NCBI GenBank assembly: GCA_003956705.1
Contig: QZCP01000131.1
Span: 1 to 64,000 of the forward strand
DNA from: Brevipalpus yothersi
Taxonomy: Eukaryota; Arthropoda; Arachnida; Trombidiformes; Tenuipalpidae
Reading direction: 5' to 3'
DNA: 64,000 nt
Shown piece by piece: positions 39,301 to 45,104 of this stretch (positions are counted from its first letter, which is position 1; each line of letters begins with the position of its first letter). The position numbers and the translations under genes were made by a program. The notes below the pieces were generated by a model. That model saw only the letters and a list, made by a program, of their open reading frames with translations, was not told the origin of the DNA and ran no database searches.

Positions 39301-42262
39301 GGAATGTAATTCTCTCTAGAATATGATCTATAAATGTCAAGGATTGAATATTATGTAATGATAATTTTTTGGCCGAAAAATTATACAGCTTTTTGTACCT
39401 AAGAGAGCATTAAGCTGTTGAGTGTACATGTACTGATTTCATATTGCATATATTCAACCTTATTAGTTGAAGGTTGATAGAGTATAATAAGGACATCTTT
39501 TTTCTTCCTCGGAAATGATTATCCGAAGCAAGTGTCTTGGGAATTTTTGATTATTTGCATTTCATTAGTCTATGATGGAAAAAATTGCGAAACATATTGA
39601 AACATTACACCTACATGGGCGCTATGATGACAAGATTACGTCAATTTGAGAAACTTTTCAAGTACCGTTAAGTAAAGCATTTCTCATGGGATCACGATGA
39701 AGAAGAACATTCGAATAATTTCCATTGTACACACACACACACACATATATATATACAACCATATACACGATAACTGATGTGAGTTAAATTCTCTCCTTCT
39801 CTTTCTTTCTCGTATTCCAGATATATTGCTGTAGTCCATCCTCTGAAACCCCGGATGACCAAGCGTAAAGTGATAATCATTATCATCTTGATCTGGATTC
39901 TGGCATCACTTTTATCTCTTCCCAATTTACTATACTCTCAAGCAGTCACATATCCATCGGAAGGCAACAGTGGTGGCTCTCGAACGATATGTTGCCTAGT
40001 ATGGCCGGATGGAGCTTCTGTCCAAAGTGTTTCAGGCTATTCGTAAGTGTTTATATATACAGTCAATTCTGTGTGTATAGGTAGGAAGAGGTCTGGATAA
40101 AGATTCTAGGGTGCACTTTGACTGTGAGTGTGGATAGCAATGAAAGTATAAGTGAGAAAATTGAATAAAAGGATTTGGATAGCTTCAGGTATGACCTGGC
40201 TACTGGTTACTTAAGCACAAGATTTCGTAATAATACACTTCAGTTTAGCTCAATTTTATTCCATCCTCTGTTTCTCTAGCTCTGGAACACTCAGCGTCCA
40301 ATGAGAATTTTATCACTCGAGTTTCAAATGAATCAGTGCTTGATGATAAAATTCCCGAAGGCACGAAATAATAGAATCTCGAAAAGATTTCTGATATTTT
40401 CTATGTATATATGAGTAAACGAGTACTTTTGATCCCTATTGGAAGTTGTTCCTATCGAATTATGAGCATTCAAGTAGTGAGATGAAATTGATAATTTATT
40501 TGATCAGCTCAATCTAGGATCCTTGATGATAATTGAAAACATACTCACTATCATCTATGATAAGTTAGTACATGAGAACCGAATGAATCCCATTGAGATA
40601 AAGAAAGCCCGATTCGAGGATGAATTTCAATAATCATTACGGATACCTCTCTCTTGTCCAGTTATCCTTGAAATATAATGATTCCATAGAGTCCATTTTT
40701 TGTACGAAAAAACCTGAGAGACATGTATTGATATAATATTCCTGGGAAAACATTCTCTGGAGCAAAAATTCTGACGAAATTTTAATCAATGATCTTTTTC
40801 TTTTTTTCTCTCTCTCTCTCTCCCATCAGGTATGAAGTAGCTTTCATAATGCTAACCTACGTGATACCGATGCTGTCCTTAGTGATTACTTACAGTCTCA
40901 TGTCCAGGGTTTTGTGGGGCAGCAAAGGAATTGGTGAAGAAACTGATGTACAAAAAGAGTCAATTAGGTCAAAACAGAAAGTCGCTCGAATGCTGATGAC
41001 CGTTGTGCTACTATTTGGTCTATGTTGGCTACCATATCATGGATATTTTCTCTATTCACATTTGTATCCAGAGATAAATTACAGCCGATACATTCAACAT
41101 ATATTTCTTTTCTCCTACTGGCTTGCGATGTCCAATTCAATGTACAATCCAATCATCTACTATTGGATGAACAAACGGTAAGATTAGAAGATTTTCTGAG
41201 AAAAAAAGAGTGAATGAAAGAAAGAAAAAAAAAAGAAAGATAAAAATTCCGACCACCATACATACTTATCTCTTTTCATCTTTTATGGGTTATATAGGTC
41301 ACGTGTGTTGAATAGTATTGAATATCTTACCAATGAATTCACTAGATGATAGAGAGTTTGTAATTCAAAAGTCTGCTTGAAACCTTTTCATATAGATAAC
41401 CAAATTAGTCTTCTGAGAAAGTTATCATGGCTCAGCTATTTTCAAAAAAGAAGACCACATGAATTCATTTTCCCTCGGTGGTCTAGTAATGGTTTCCATT
41501 CCATCGAAAGTCTGCCTATCTCTTAGTTATCTCATATGACTGATCATGGGATGAGGATTTTATTAAGATTTCATTGGGAAAAAGAGTACATTCATTTATG
41601 CACACTTTGAGATAAACACGAAAATTTGATTCAAAAAAAGCTTCGACTACCCATATTTCAATGGAAGATTTTGCTTAAGTTCATATTGAGAGGATATGCA
41701 GACTCATGTGTACATCTCGGAGTATTCCGGCATTTTATCGGAGTGATTCGATTGAGAATCCAATCAAAATATCAGCAAGCCATGTCACCAGAGAGTTACA
41801 TTATTTTGATGAATCTCTTTCGCTTCATTTTCGAAAGTATGTTTTCAACAAGAGTGGCCTTAAAACCATAGATATTTGTGAGCTGTATTGAATGCATCGA
41901 GAAAGTGTTCATCATAACTAACGGCACTCAAGTAGTATTAAGTGATGGATTGCTTGGAATATTTCAACTGACTGTTCTCTCTCTCTCCCTTTGAATTCAG
42001 ATTCCGACGATACTTCGCCACAATATTCTGTATGTTTGCTCGCCGAAAGTGGAAACATCAGCCAAGTTATCGAACAGATTATTCATCCAATGGTGCCTTG
42101 AGACCTCAAATACGACGCGGCACATTCCAAACCAACCGATTTGAGCTCAGTGGACGAAGCAATTCTCTGAAGCGAAGTGATTTCTGCTCCAAGAAAACTC
42201 TTTCCAATGGTGATGTTCTATATCCACTCACAAGAGAAGTTCATTCTAGTCTGTTAGCTTAA
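2232..42262 (+). CDS. TkR: Tachykinin-type neuropeptide receptor (class A GPCR), 4 exons
   Basis: Exons 2232-2893, 39821-40042, 40830-41177 and 42001-42262 join in frame with GT-AG borders to give 497 aa. Seen: a Ser-rich N-tail of about 120 residues with possible N-glycosylation sites; TM1 about 122-146 with GNFTVFW; TM2 with LNLTTADL; Cys196 before TM3; DRY at 220-222, split by intron 1; TM4 about 237-257; WPDG in extracellular loop 2; the VLWGSKGIGE loop after TM5; CWLP at 360-363; NPIIYYWMNKRFR after TM7. The loop after TM5, the CWLPYH stretch and the WLAMSN..NPIIYYWMNKRFR end match what is known of insect tachykinin receptors (TkR86C/TkR99D type), Gq-coupled receptors for FxGxR-amide peptides at the plasma membrane. 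The first ATG of the exon-1 frame is taken as start. Oddity: a 36.9-kb first intron carrying an antisense peptide gene cluster. Confidence 0.93.
5084..5127. repeat. (GA)n microsatellite
   Basis: Uninterrupted GA tract in intron 1 of the receptor gene. Confidence 0.97.
6699..6757. repeat. (GA)n microsatellite
   Basis: Uninterrupted GA tract of about 59 bp. The Leu-Ser repeat reading frame over it on the minus strand is an artefact of the repeat. Confidence 0.97.
7741..7772. repeat. (GA)n microsatellite
   Basis: Short GA tract; a similar imperfect one lies at about 7530-7569. Confidence 0.9.
9702..9776. repeat. (GA)n microsatellite
   Basis: Uninterrupted GA tract of about 75 bp. Together with the CT tract at 9887-9939 it forms an inverted pair 110 bp apart. 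Confidence 0.98.
9887..9939. repeat. (CT)n microsatellite
   Basis: Uninterrupted CT tract of about 53 bp, reverse complementary to the GA tract at 9702-9776. Confidence 0.98.
13535..13604. repeat. (CT)n microsatellite
   Basis: Uninterrupted TC tract of about 70 bp. Confidence 0.98.
15168..15214. repeat. (CT)n microsatellite
   Basis: Uninterrupted CT tract of about 47 bp. A compound (GAAA)n/(GA)n tract of opposite purine sense follows at about 15425-15467. Confidence 0.97.
16209..16261. repeat. (GA)n microsatellite
   Basis: Uninterrupted GA tract of about 53 bp. A CT tract at 16695-16727 is its inverted partner about 430 bp downstream. Confidence 0.97.
17001..17224. repeat. (GA)n microsatellite interrupted by an assembly gap
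   Basis: GA repeat on both sides of 127 N (17060-17186). Assembly evidently failed inside the dinucleotide repeat, so the true tract is probably longer than the 97 bp of visible repeat. Confidence 0.98.
17706..17757. repeat. (GA)n microsatellite
   Basis: Uninterrupted GA tract of about 52 bp. Confidence 0.97.
20906..20959. repeat. (CT)n microsatellite
   Basis: Uninterrupted CT tract of about 54 bp, the last long one before the nested peptide-gene cluster. No long CT/GA tract lies in the cluster between 22 and 31.9 kb. Confidence 0.97.
22082..22087 (-). terminator. Poly(A) signal AATAAA of nested gene 1
   Basis: AATAAA on the minus strand, 98 bp past the stop codon of nested gene 1. The flanking sequence is shared with the 3' ends of the sister genes. 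Confidence 0.6.
22185..23006 (-). CDS. Nested gene 1: Gly/Tyr-rich secreted peptide, 3 exons
   Basis: Exons on the minus strand 23006-22910, 22447-22331 and 22216-22185, all with GT-AG borders and phase 1, joining to an 81-aa protein. Residues 1-24 are a signal peptide (MKSYLVIFLMVALCALCF, then NQADA before the cleavage point). The mature part is GYG-type repeat sequence: GDRYG, GGGYG, four GSGYG-like units, then GNRGYGYD at the C-terminus. No cysteine remains after the signal peptide. The extra short third exon sets it apart from the sister genes. The leader matches genes 2-5, placing it in one family. Arthropod Gly/Tyr-rich secreted peptides include cuticle, silk-like and antimicrobial types; which applies here is unknown. 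Confidence 0.82.
23109..23115 (-). promoter_or_regulatory. TATA box of nested gene 1
   Basis: TATAAAA on the minus strand, followed by GCA, 103 bp before the start codon. It sits in the shared proximal context seen in genes 2 and 5. Confidence 0.7.
23224..23317 (-). promoter_or_regulatory. Shared upstream block, copy 1
   Basis: Noncoding block about 220-310 bp before the start of nested gene 1. Plus-strand landmarks are TGATCATATGATAATCGATG, CTTCCTGTGTGACAC and CATCCTGGATGTGG, then a GAGATTGAAATCTT tail. The same ordered landmarks recur upstream of the other units. Confidence 0.65.
24307..24410 (-). pseudogene. Decayed leader exon of the nested peptide family
   Basis: On the minus strand this matches the family's first exon: the AGCAAGTTTATCATCATACT stretch, CTTGTGGTTGCCTTGTGTGC, and a GTATGTACAT donor at the expected place. 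It is broken in three ways. The start ATG is gone (the run reads AAAATAGC instead of ATGAATAGC). A TGA replaces the conserved TGT cysteine codon in the signal peptide. The TATA position near 24530 reads GGTTTTGAGG instead of GCTTTTATAG. No matching second exon was found between it and gene 1. Confidence 0.8.
24648..24702 (-). promoter_or_regulatory. Shared upstream block, copy at the decayed leader exon
   Basis: Keeps the TGATCATAT and TGTTTCCTGTGTGA landmarks about 250 bp before the decayed leader exon, but the CATCCTGGATGTG part has diverged. Confidence 0.5.
24966..24971 (-). terminator. Poly(A) signal AATAAA of nested gene 2
   Basis: AATAAA on the minus strand about 90 bp past the gene 2 stop. 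A second AATAAA lies 12 bp nearer the gene. Confidence 0.55.
25058..25815 (-). CDS. Nested gene 2: GGGRF-repeat secreted peptide, 2 exons
   Basis: Exons 25815-25692 and 25191-25058 on the minus strand join in phase 1 to 85 aa. The start is the ATG opening MNSKFLIILLVV, shared with the sister genes; a longer upstream frame exists but lies outside the leader homology. The signal peptide ends near Ala25 (HHVDA|Q). The mature chain is Arg/Phe/Gly only over most of its length: two RRFGGG units, then a run of GGGRF repeats, ending in GFRPRFPGGGRRFGFRG. It is strongly basic with no cysteine. Short cationic Gly/Arg/Phe-rich secreted peptides fit either an antimicrobial or a structural role; dibasic RR sites would also allow cleavage. 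The function is not established. Confidence 0.83.
25956..25962 (-). promoter_or_regulatory. TATA box of nested gene 2
   Basis: TATAAAA followed by GCATAGCATC on the minus strand, 141 bp before the start codon. The same spacing is seen in genes 3 to 5. Confidence 0.7.
26069..26163 (-). promoter_or_regulatory. Shared upstream block, copy 2
   Basis: Plus-strand landmarks TGATCATATGAGATTCGATG, CTTCCTGTTTGACACTAAG, CATCCTGAATAT and GAGATTAAAATCTTACC, closely matching copy 1, about 255-350 bp before gene 2. Confidence 0.65.
26456..26461 (-). terminator. Poly(A) signal AATAAA of nested gene 3
   Basis: Minus-strand AATAAA in the context TTCAATAAACATTCC, 164 bp past the stop. The same context lies downstream of gene 4. 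Confidence 0.6.
26625..27223 (-). CDS. Nested gene 3: Arg-rich secreted peptide, 2 exons
   Basis: Exons 27223-27130 and 26728-26625 on the minus strand join in phase 1 to 65 aa. Signal peptide MNSKFIIILFVITLCAACF.. ends in EEAEA before Gln. The mature chain has an Arg/Phe/Gly block (ARRFFRGGRRRFSR) followed by an acidic tail (NVENVDYEEEGPYE). The basic block plus acidic tail closely parallels gene 4, except that the Gly of RRRFG is Ser here. The acceptor reads CTCACAAG and the donor GTGAGT. Confidence 0.8.
27363..27369 (-). promoter_or_regulatory. TATA box of nested gene 3
   Basis: TATATAA on the minus strand, 140 bp before the start codon. The variant is shared with gene 4 only, supporting 3 and 4 as the closest pair. 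Confidence 0.65.
27508..27590 (-). promoter_or_regulatory. Shared upstream block, copy 3
   Basis: Landmarks GTGATCACATGATTAACGGT, ATTTCCTGTCTAGCATTTGT, CAGCCTGGATAT and GTGAGATTGCC, about 285-365 bp before gene 3. Confidence 0.65.
27652..27729 (-). pseudogene. Orphan second exon of the nested peptide family
   Basis: The minus-strand frame gives a basic chain (GDRQFRGQRG) ending in FNFGLSKTST and TAG. It is preceded by intron-like sequence that matches the 29.9-30.25 kb segment over about 300 bp. The position equivalent to the acceptor AG reads AAAA, so the splice site appears lost, and no leader exon lies between it and gene 4. Confidence 0.5.
28228..28233 (-). terminator. Poly(A) signal AATAAA of nested gene 4
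   Basis: Minus-strand AATAAA in a CCAATAAACATTCC context, 160 bp past the stop, matching the gene 3 3' flank. Confidence 0.6.
28393..28602 (-). CDS. Nested gene 4: Arg/Gly-rich secreted peptide, single exon
   Basis: Intronless, 69 aa. Signal peptide MNSKFLIILLVVALCAACF.. ends in EEAEA before Gln. The mature chain starts VTCNCPNNG, so it alone in the family has a CxC motif, then a basic block with FRRGGGRGG and RRRFGR, then an acidic/aromatic tail (DVENVDDGVGGGYKYT) homologous to that of gene 3. The coding sequence runs through the point where gene 3 has its intron. This implies intron loss or retention as coding, or a gene built from a spliced copy. RFGR resembles an amidation-plus-cleavage signal, but processing is unproven. 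Confidence 0.85.
   Translation of the reverse strand: MNSKFLIILLVVALCAACFIEEAEAQVTCNCPNNGRRGFRRGGGRGGRRRFGRDVENVDDGVGGGYKYT
28743..28749 (-). promoter_or_regulatory. TATA box of nested gene 4
   Basis: TATATAA on the minus strand, 141 bp before the start codon. Confidence 0.65.
28875..28960 (-). promoter_or_regulatory. Shared upstream block, copy 4
   Basis: Landmarks TTGATCATATGATTAACGGT, ATTTCCTGTGTAACATTTTG, CATCCTGGATGTGAG and GTGAGATCAC, the clearest match to copy 3. Confidence 0.65.
29904..29973 (-). pseudogene. Second orphan second-exon of the nested peptide family
   Basis: After a CAAAG acceptor the minus-strand frame reads GGRRYGGV.. and ends FGPCRRLR with TAG. The upstream 250-300 bp match the intron-like segment at 27.73-28.02 kb, and a TTTATT (minus AATAAA) lies near 29694. 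No leader exon was found before gene 5. The reading phase expected from the family's phase-1 donors would hit a stop after about ten codons, so it is not a usable alternative exon of gene 5. Confidence 0.5.
30821..31189 (-). CDS. Nested gene 5: Arg/Gly-rich secreted peptide ending RRFG, 2 exons
   Basis: Exons 31189-31093 and 30930-30821 on the minus strand join in phase 1 to 68 aa. Signal peptide MNSKFLIILLVVTLCTVCF.. ends QAEA before Gln. The mature chain runs QYYRNRYGRPRRPP, a short neutral stretch (NNGAGGIVNVF), then SRGRGRGRNGGGRRFG and the stop. The intron happens to be open in this frame, so an unspliced read-through of 122 aa also exists. I prefer the spliced form because the donor (GTAAG), acceptor (TTTACTAG) and phase match genes 1-3. 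A C-terminal RRFG could in principle be amidated; this is inference. Confidence 0.82.
   Translation of the reverse strand: MNSKFLIILLVVTLCTVCFINQAEAQYYRNRYGKNLLTYNFTSLVSFIVGQNFSSHQYSCRLFSRLIINSFIQWKPLKSNSVLILLGRPRRPPVINNGAGGIVNVFSRGRGRGRNGGGRRFG
31333..31339 (-). promoter_or_regulatory. TATA box of nested gene 5
   Basis: TATAAAA followed by GCATACCATC on the minus strand, 144 bp before the start codon. Confidence 0.7.
31450..31530 (-). promoter_or_regulatory. Shared upstream block, copy 5
   Basis: Landmarks GATAATCAATGTTTCCTGG and CATCATCCTGGATGTGAG about 260-340 bp before gene 5. The first part has diverged from the other copies. Confidence 0.55.
31790..31860 (-). pseudogene. Decayed leader exon of the nested peptide family
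   Basis: Minus-strand remnant aligned with the gene 1/gene 5 leader: it reads HYLLVIFFVVVLC and then loses frame where the family has a cysteine and the leader end. No start ATG is present. Upstream sequence (CTAGTGGACACTATT) matches the 5' leader of gene 5, and the TATA position is lost. Confidence 0.55.
32150..32220 (-). promoter_or_regulatory. Shared upstream block, copy at the 31.8-kb remnant
   Basis: Keeps GTTTCCTGAGTGACAGTGAC and CTTCCTGGATGTGAAC, about 290-360 bp before the decayed leader exon, the same spacing as at intact genes. Confidence 0.5.
32945..32985 (-). pseudogene. Possible tenth, very decayed leader exon
   Basis: A minus-strand ATG followed by a short hydrophobic stretch (MMVYSGILHLT) and a GTATGTATACAT donor resembling the family donors. 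Leader identity is otherwise gone. It is listed mainly because an upstream block copy sits about 440 bp away at 33385-33540. Confidence 0.25.
33385..33540 (-). promoter_or_regulatory. Shared upstream block, outermost copy, interrupted
   Basis: Contains TCTTGATTGAACTCA, ATACTTCCTGTGTCACCATG and, after about 70 bp of extra sequence, TGTGAGATTGAAATCTTACC, which matches the tail of copies 1 and 2. Confidence 0.4.
33656..33687. repeat. (CT)n microsatellite
   Basis: Short uninterrupted CT tract just outside the nested array. Confidence 0.9.
34049..34116. repeat. (CT)n microsatellite
   Basis: Uninterrupted CT tract of about 68 bp. Confidence 0.98.
34683..35257. repeat. (CT)n microsatellite with assembly gap
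   Basis: Compound CT/CTTT tract with a 361-N gap (34815-35175). The 19 bases before the gap (CTCTCGCTCTCTCTATCCC) recur exactly after the tract on the right side, where unique sequence follows. Confidence 0.97.
36260..36317. repeat. (GA)n microsatellite
   Basis: Uninterrupted GA tract of about 58 bp, the last long one before the coding-dense half of the window. Confidence 0.97.
40043..40829 (+). other. Receptor intron 2
   Basis: 787 bp between a GTAAGT donor and a CCCATCAG acceptor. A CT repeat (40809-40822) directly before the acceptor forms its polypyrimidine tract. Nothing else recognised. Confidence 0.85.
41178..42000 (+). other. Receptor intron 3
   Basis: 823 bp between a GTAAGA donor and a GAATTCAG acceptor, again with a CT-rich stretch (TCTCTCTCTCCC) before the AG. 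Open frames inside have no recognisable content. Confidence 0.85.
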
Positions 42263-42533
42263 AAGTTGAATAATACACACCTTGGATAAGAAGAGGAGAG
42301 AGGTATCAATTCTTTTTCGACAAACAAAAAAATTCAGAAGTGCAATCGTCCACCGAAATCTCCTTCCCTCAATTGTGTGAGCGATGGCACTGACAAGATA
42401 GATTTGAACATTTGATTGCTCAAGCTTTACAGAATGTAAAGCAATCCGATGTGTCAGTTTCGAGTGATGAGTGGAGAAATCGGGGAGAAAGATAAATACA
42501 AAACATAAATTCGTTAACAATTTTGTAATTGTA

Positions 42534-42539
42534 AATAAA
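42534..42539 (+). terminator. Poly(A) signal AATAAA of the receptor gene
   Basis: AATAAA about 270 bp past the receptor stop and only 26 bp before the COG8 stop codon on the other strand, so the two 3' untranslated regions almost certainly overlap. Confidence 0.6.
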
Positions 42540-42564
42540 AAGAATATTCATTATTAAACAGAGA

Positions 42565-44634
42565 TCATGTTGGAGAATCTACAAAATCGAAGATAGGCTC
42601 TCCAATTTTATCCATATCTAAATCATGAATTGCCAACTCTTTGCTGTTTTTTTTCAAACGATTATACTCAATGACAGATAAACCCAGTATCTTGGTCATT
42701 TGTGGTAATGGTGACAGTAAAGCGAGACATTTTTGAATGTGAGGTACAAGAAGATAGAAATATGCTTGAGCAAGTCGCTTTGCGTCACGAAGTTTGCTAT
42801 CATCACCATCTTGAGACTCATTCCTCCTAGATTGGAATGGAGAAGATTATAGTAATAGAGAAGCTTCCGGATGCTTGAGTATTTTTTTACTTACCTGCAA
42901 AAATCTGTGATGATATCTGACGCCTGACGTAGTCTAGAATTGAGGATATCTCTGAATTTAATGATAAGGGCTAGAGGCACCATCTTTGACAATTTGTTCA
43001 AAGCAGAGAGCAGATCATTGCACAGATGAGCTAGAGGAGTGAATTGAAGAAGTTCCATAGGAGGAGATAAATCGGTATTTTCTGGAACATTTTCCGGAGC
43101 TGGCTTATCGGAAAGAAGTGTGGGTGGATAGTAATCACCCATCTTAGCTTCAAATCGAGTAAGTGCTTTGTCGATGGCTTGTGAAAAGTGGACTAAAGTG
43201 ATACGCTCCATTATTGAGGCTAGAAGAGGCCTAAAGTCTGCACCAATTCGACTCATTGATAAGCCAAAATAGAAACATGGCTCAAAAATGTTTTCCAGTG
43301 GATATATTGCAGATATATCAGTCATGAGATACTTTTCAAGGGTTTCTTCTAGTCTGAACAGGAAATCATTGAGTTTGTAGGATAGCCAAGATGATAAGAT
43401 GGTTCCATTCCCAAAATCCCGATCCTCATCCAGGGAAGGCTCAAGCTTGGATGCCTTGACACTTGTCACAATAGTACTTTTATTGGAAAACACCGACCGA
43501 TACTGAGTGACAATATCAAATAAATTAACACGATAGATTTCGATGAGTTTGATCATGTAGTTCAGAGTGTTACCAGTTGGAATTTCTGAAGTGAGTTTCT
43601 TTAACCAAATATCCCTAGCCTGGAAAAAACAAAAGTGAAGATAACTCACTAGATAGGGTTGAAAGGATGTCATCGAAAATGAGCTACTGACCATTAAAAA
43701 TTTGATTCGTAATTCAGTTTCAGGTAAAGCGTTCAAAGTTCGAAGATATCCAATTGTTCGAAGAGCACCGGGAAGTTCTAAATTGCTATGAAGTTCTCTA
43801 AAAAGCTGAGATATCATAGTCTCCTTGCATTTCTGTAAATCTTCTGAGACGCTCTGAAATAAGAAATAGAAACAGGTATTAATCACAACCAAGAAAAAGT
43901 TTCTAAAATAAATACCTGGACAAGAGGTATATCTTTTCTAGACATTTTATCTACATGAGCAAATAGTTGGAGAGCTTCCTCATATTGTTCATTTCGTATA
44001 CACGTTTCCACCATTTGTGGTATCTCGAGGAACTCTAGAAGCTGATTATGTTTAGCGAGCATCAAAGATGCTGTTCTCCATCTTCATCAAGAATTAAGAA
44101 TGATAAAAAAGCTCTAAGTAAGCCATTCAATCTCATCAACTGTATGATTGGGCAAACCTTTTGGTAATATCATTGGCTTCCGATATAAAATTGTCCAATT
44201 TACCACGCAGTTCAGGAATCTCATCAGTAAATGTTTTCACATTACCTTCAATTTCTTTAGACTTTGAATGATAATTGAGTTTAGTTATGAGCAAAACTTT
44301 CAAACAGAAGCTCAGCTTACTTCTTCTGCAAAATTTTGGGAAAATTGAGCTGTCTCAACGAAACATTGAAAATTTCTCGCAGCCTCATGTCGAATTGATT
44401 CCTCAAGCTTTGTCCGATCCTCGATCAACTTATTCGGCTCTTTCTCCAAGCCATGAATCCCAATTGAACACAATTTGTTGAGATACTCCAATAGTGAGCG
44501 ATCCAATTGACTTTCATCTTAAAAGAAAATATAAACATTCTTCATAATTCGGTCTCTATCATTTACATTCAAAAATAAGATATCTACATACCTTCAACTC
44601 CAATCAATTTCAGTATCTCTGATTGTGTTTCCAT
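42565..44634 (-). CDS. COG8: Conserved oligomeric Golgi complex subunit 8, 7 exons
   Basis: Minus-strand exons 44634-44592, 44517-44321, 44261-44158, 44081-43916, 43853-43692, 43619-42895 and 42826-42565 join in frame to 552 aa (human COG8 is about 612). COG8 is a lobe-B subunit of the COG tether on Golgi membranes, which recycles glycosylation enzymes by retrograde vesicles. Family landmarks seen: an N-terminal Leu/Glu-rich helix region (LDRSLLEYLNKLCS), EFLEIPQMVETCIRNEQYEE, LRTIGYLRTLNALPE, ELRIKFLMARDIWLKKL, YRVNLFDIVTQYRSVF and FGLSMSRIGADFRPLL. Introns are 72-86 bp except the third (76 bp) and the short final ones, typical of a compact gene. The fifth intron (43691-43620) is 72 bp and in frame, so an unspliced read-through is possible. 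COG5 was considered, but these blocks are COG8-specific. Confidence 0.93.
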
Positions 44635-45104
44635 AATTTAACCAGTCCAATCAAATCAGCACATTCAAAATCTGTTACAAAATCAGAACTTGGAATCTTA
44701 ATCATGTTGAAATACATTTGGTCAAACATATGCTAACAATAACAGTCACAGCTTCCATCAACAGTCAGTATGACATGAACAGCAATACAATATACAACTC
44801 ACCTAAGACATTGGTCAATTGTTGAGCAATCAAATGATCTGAACAATTAAGTTAATAACAATCCATGATCAAAAATTAAGGCACCCATTTGTGTACATCA
44901 TCAACCGGCTAGTGTGTTTACATGTGTGTACATGCGCTCAATGTTGACATGTTGAAAAAGTGATAAAAATTTGTGTGTGTACATGTGATTAATTTTGATT
45001 GTAATTTCAATATTGATTGGTTGATAGAGAAGTTCATCAAGTGGTGATTATTTATAAATACATTTATTGTCAGTGATATATTGACAATCAGTGTGTAACT
45101 GATC
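44635..45104. promoter_or_regulatory. COG8/XRN2 divergent intergenic region
   Basis: 470 bp between two divergent start codons, so probably a bidirectional promoter for two housekeeping genes. It has no clear TATA box at a suitable distance on either side. It contains several TTGATTG/CAATCA-type motifs and GTGTGTACATG repeats near 44917 and 44971. Confidence 0.6.

Larger units (their letters stand above)
33541..39820 (+). other. Receptor intron 1, 3' part, no gene found
   Basis: From the array to the receptor exon 2 acceptor (CGTATTCCAG, ending at 39820). AT-rich, with CT/GA tracts, one long N gap and a short CA run at 39730. No open frame shows a domain, leader or splice partners. Confidence 0.7.

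Noticed and set aside
42565..44634. Assignment of the minus-strand Golgi complex gene to COG5.
   Set aside because: EFLEIPQMVETC, GYLRTLNALPE, VNLFDIVTQYR and FGLSMSRIGADFR correspond to COG8, not COG5.
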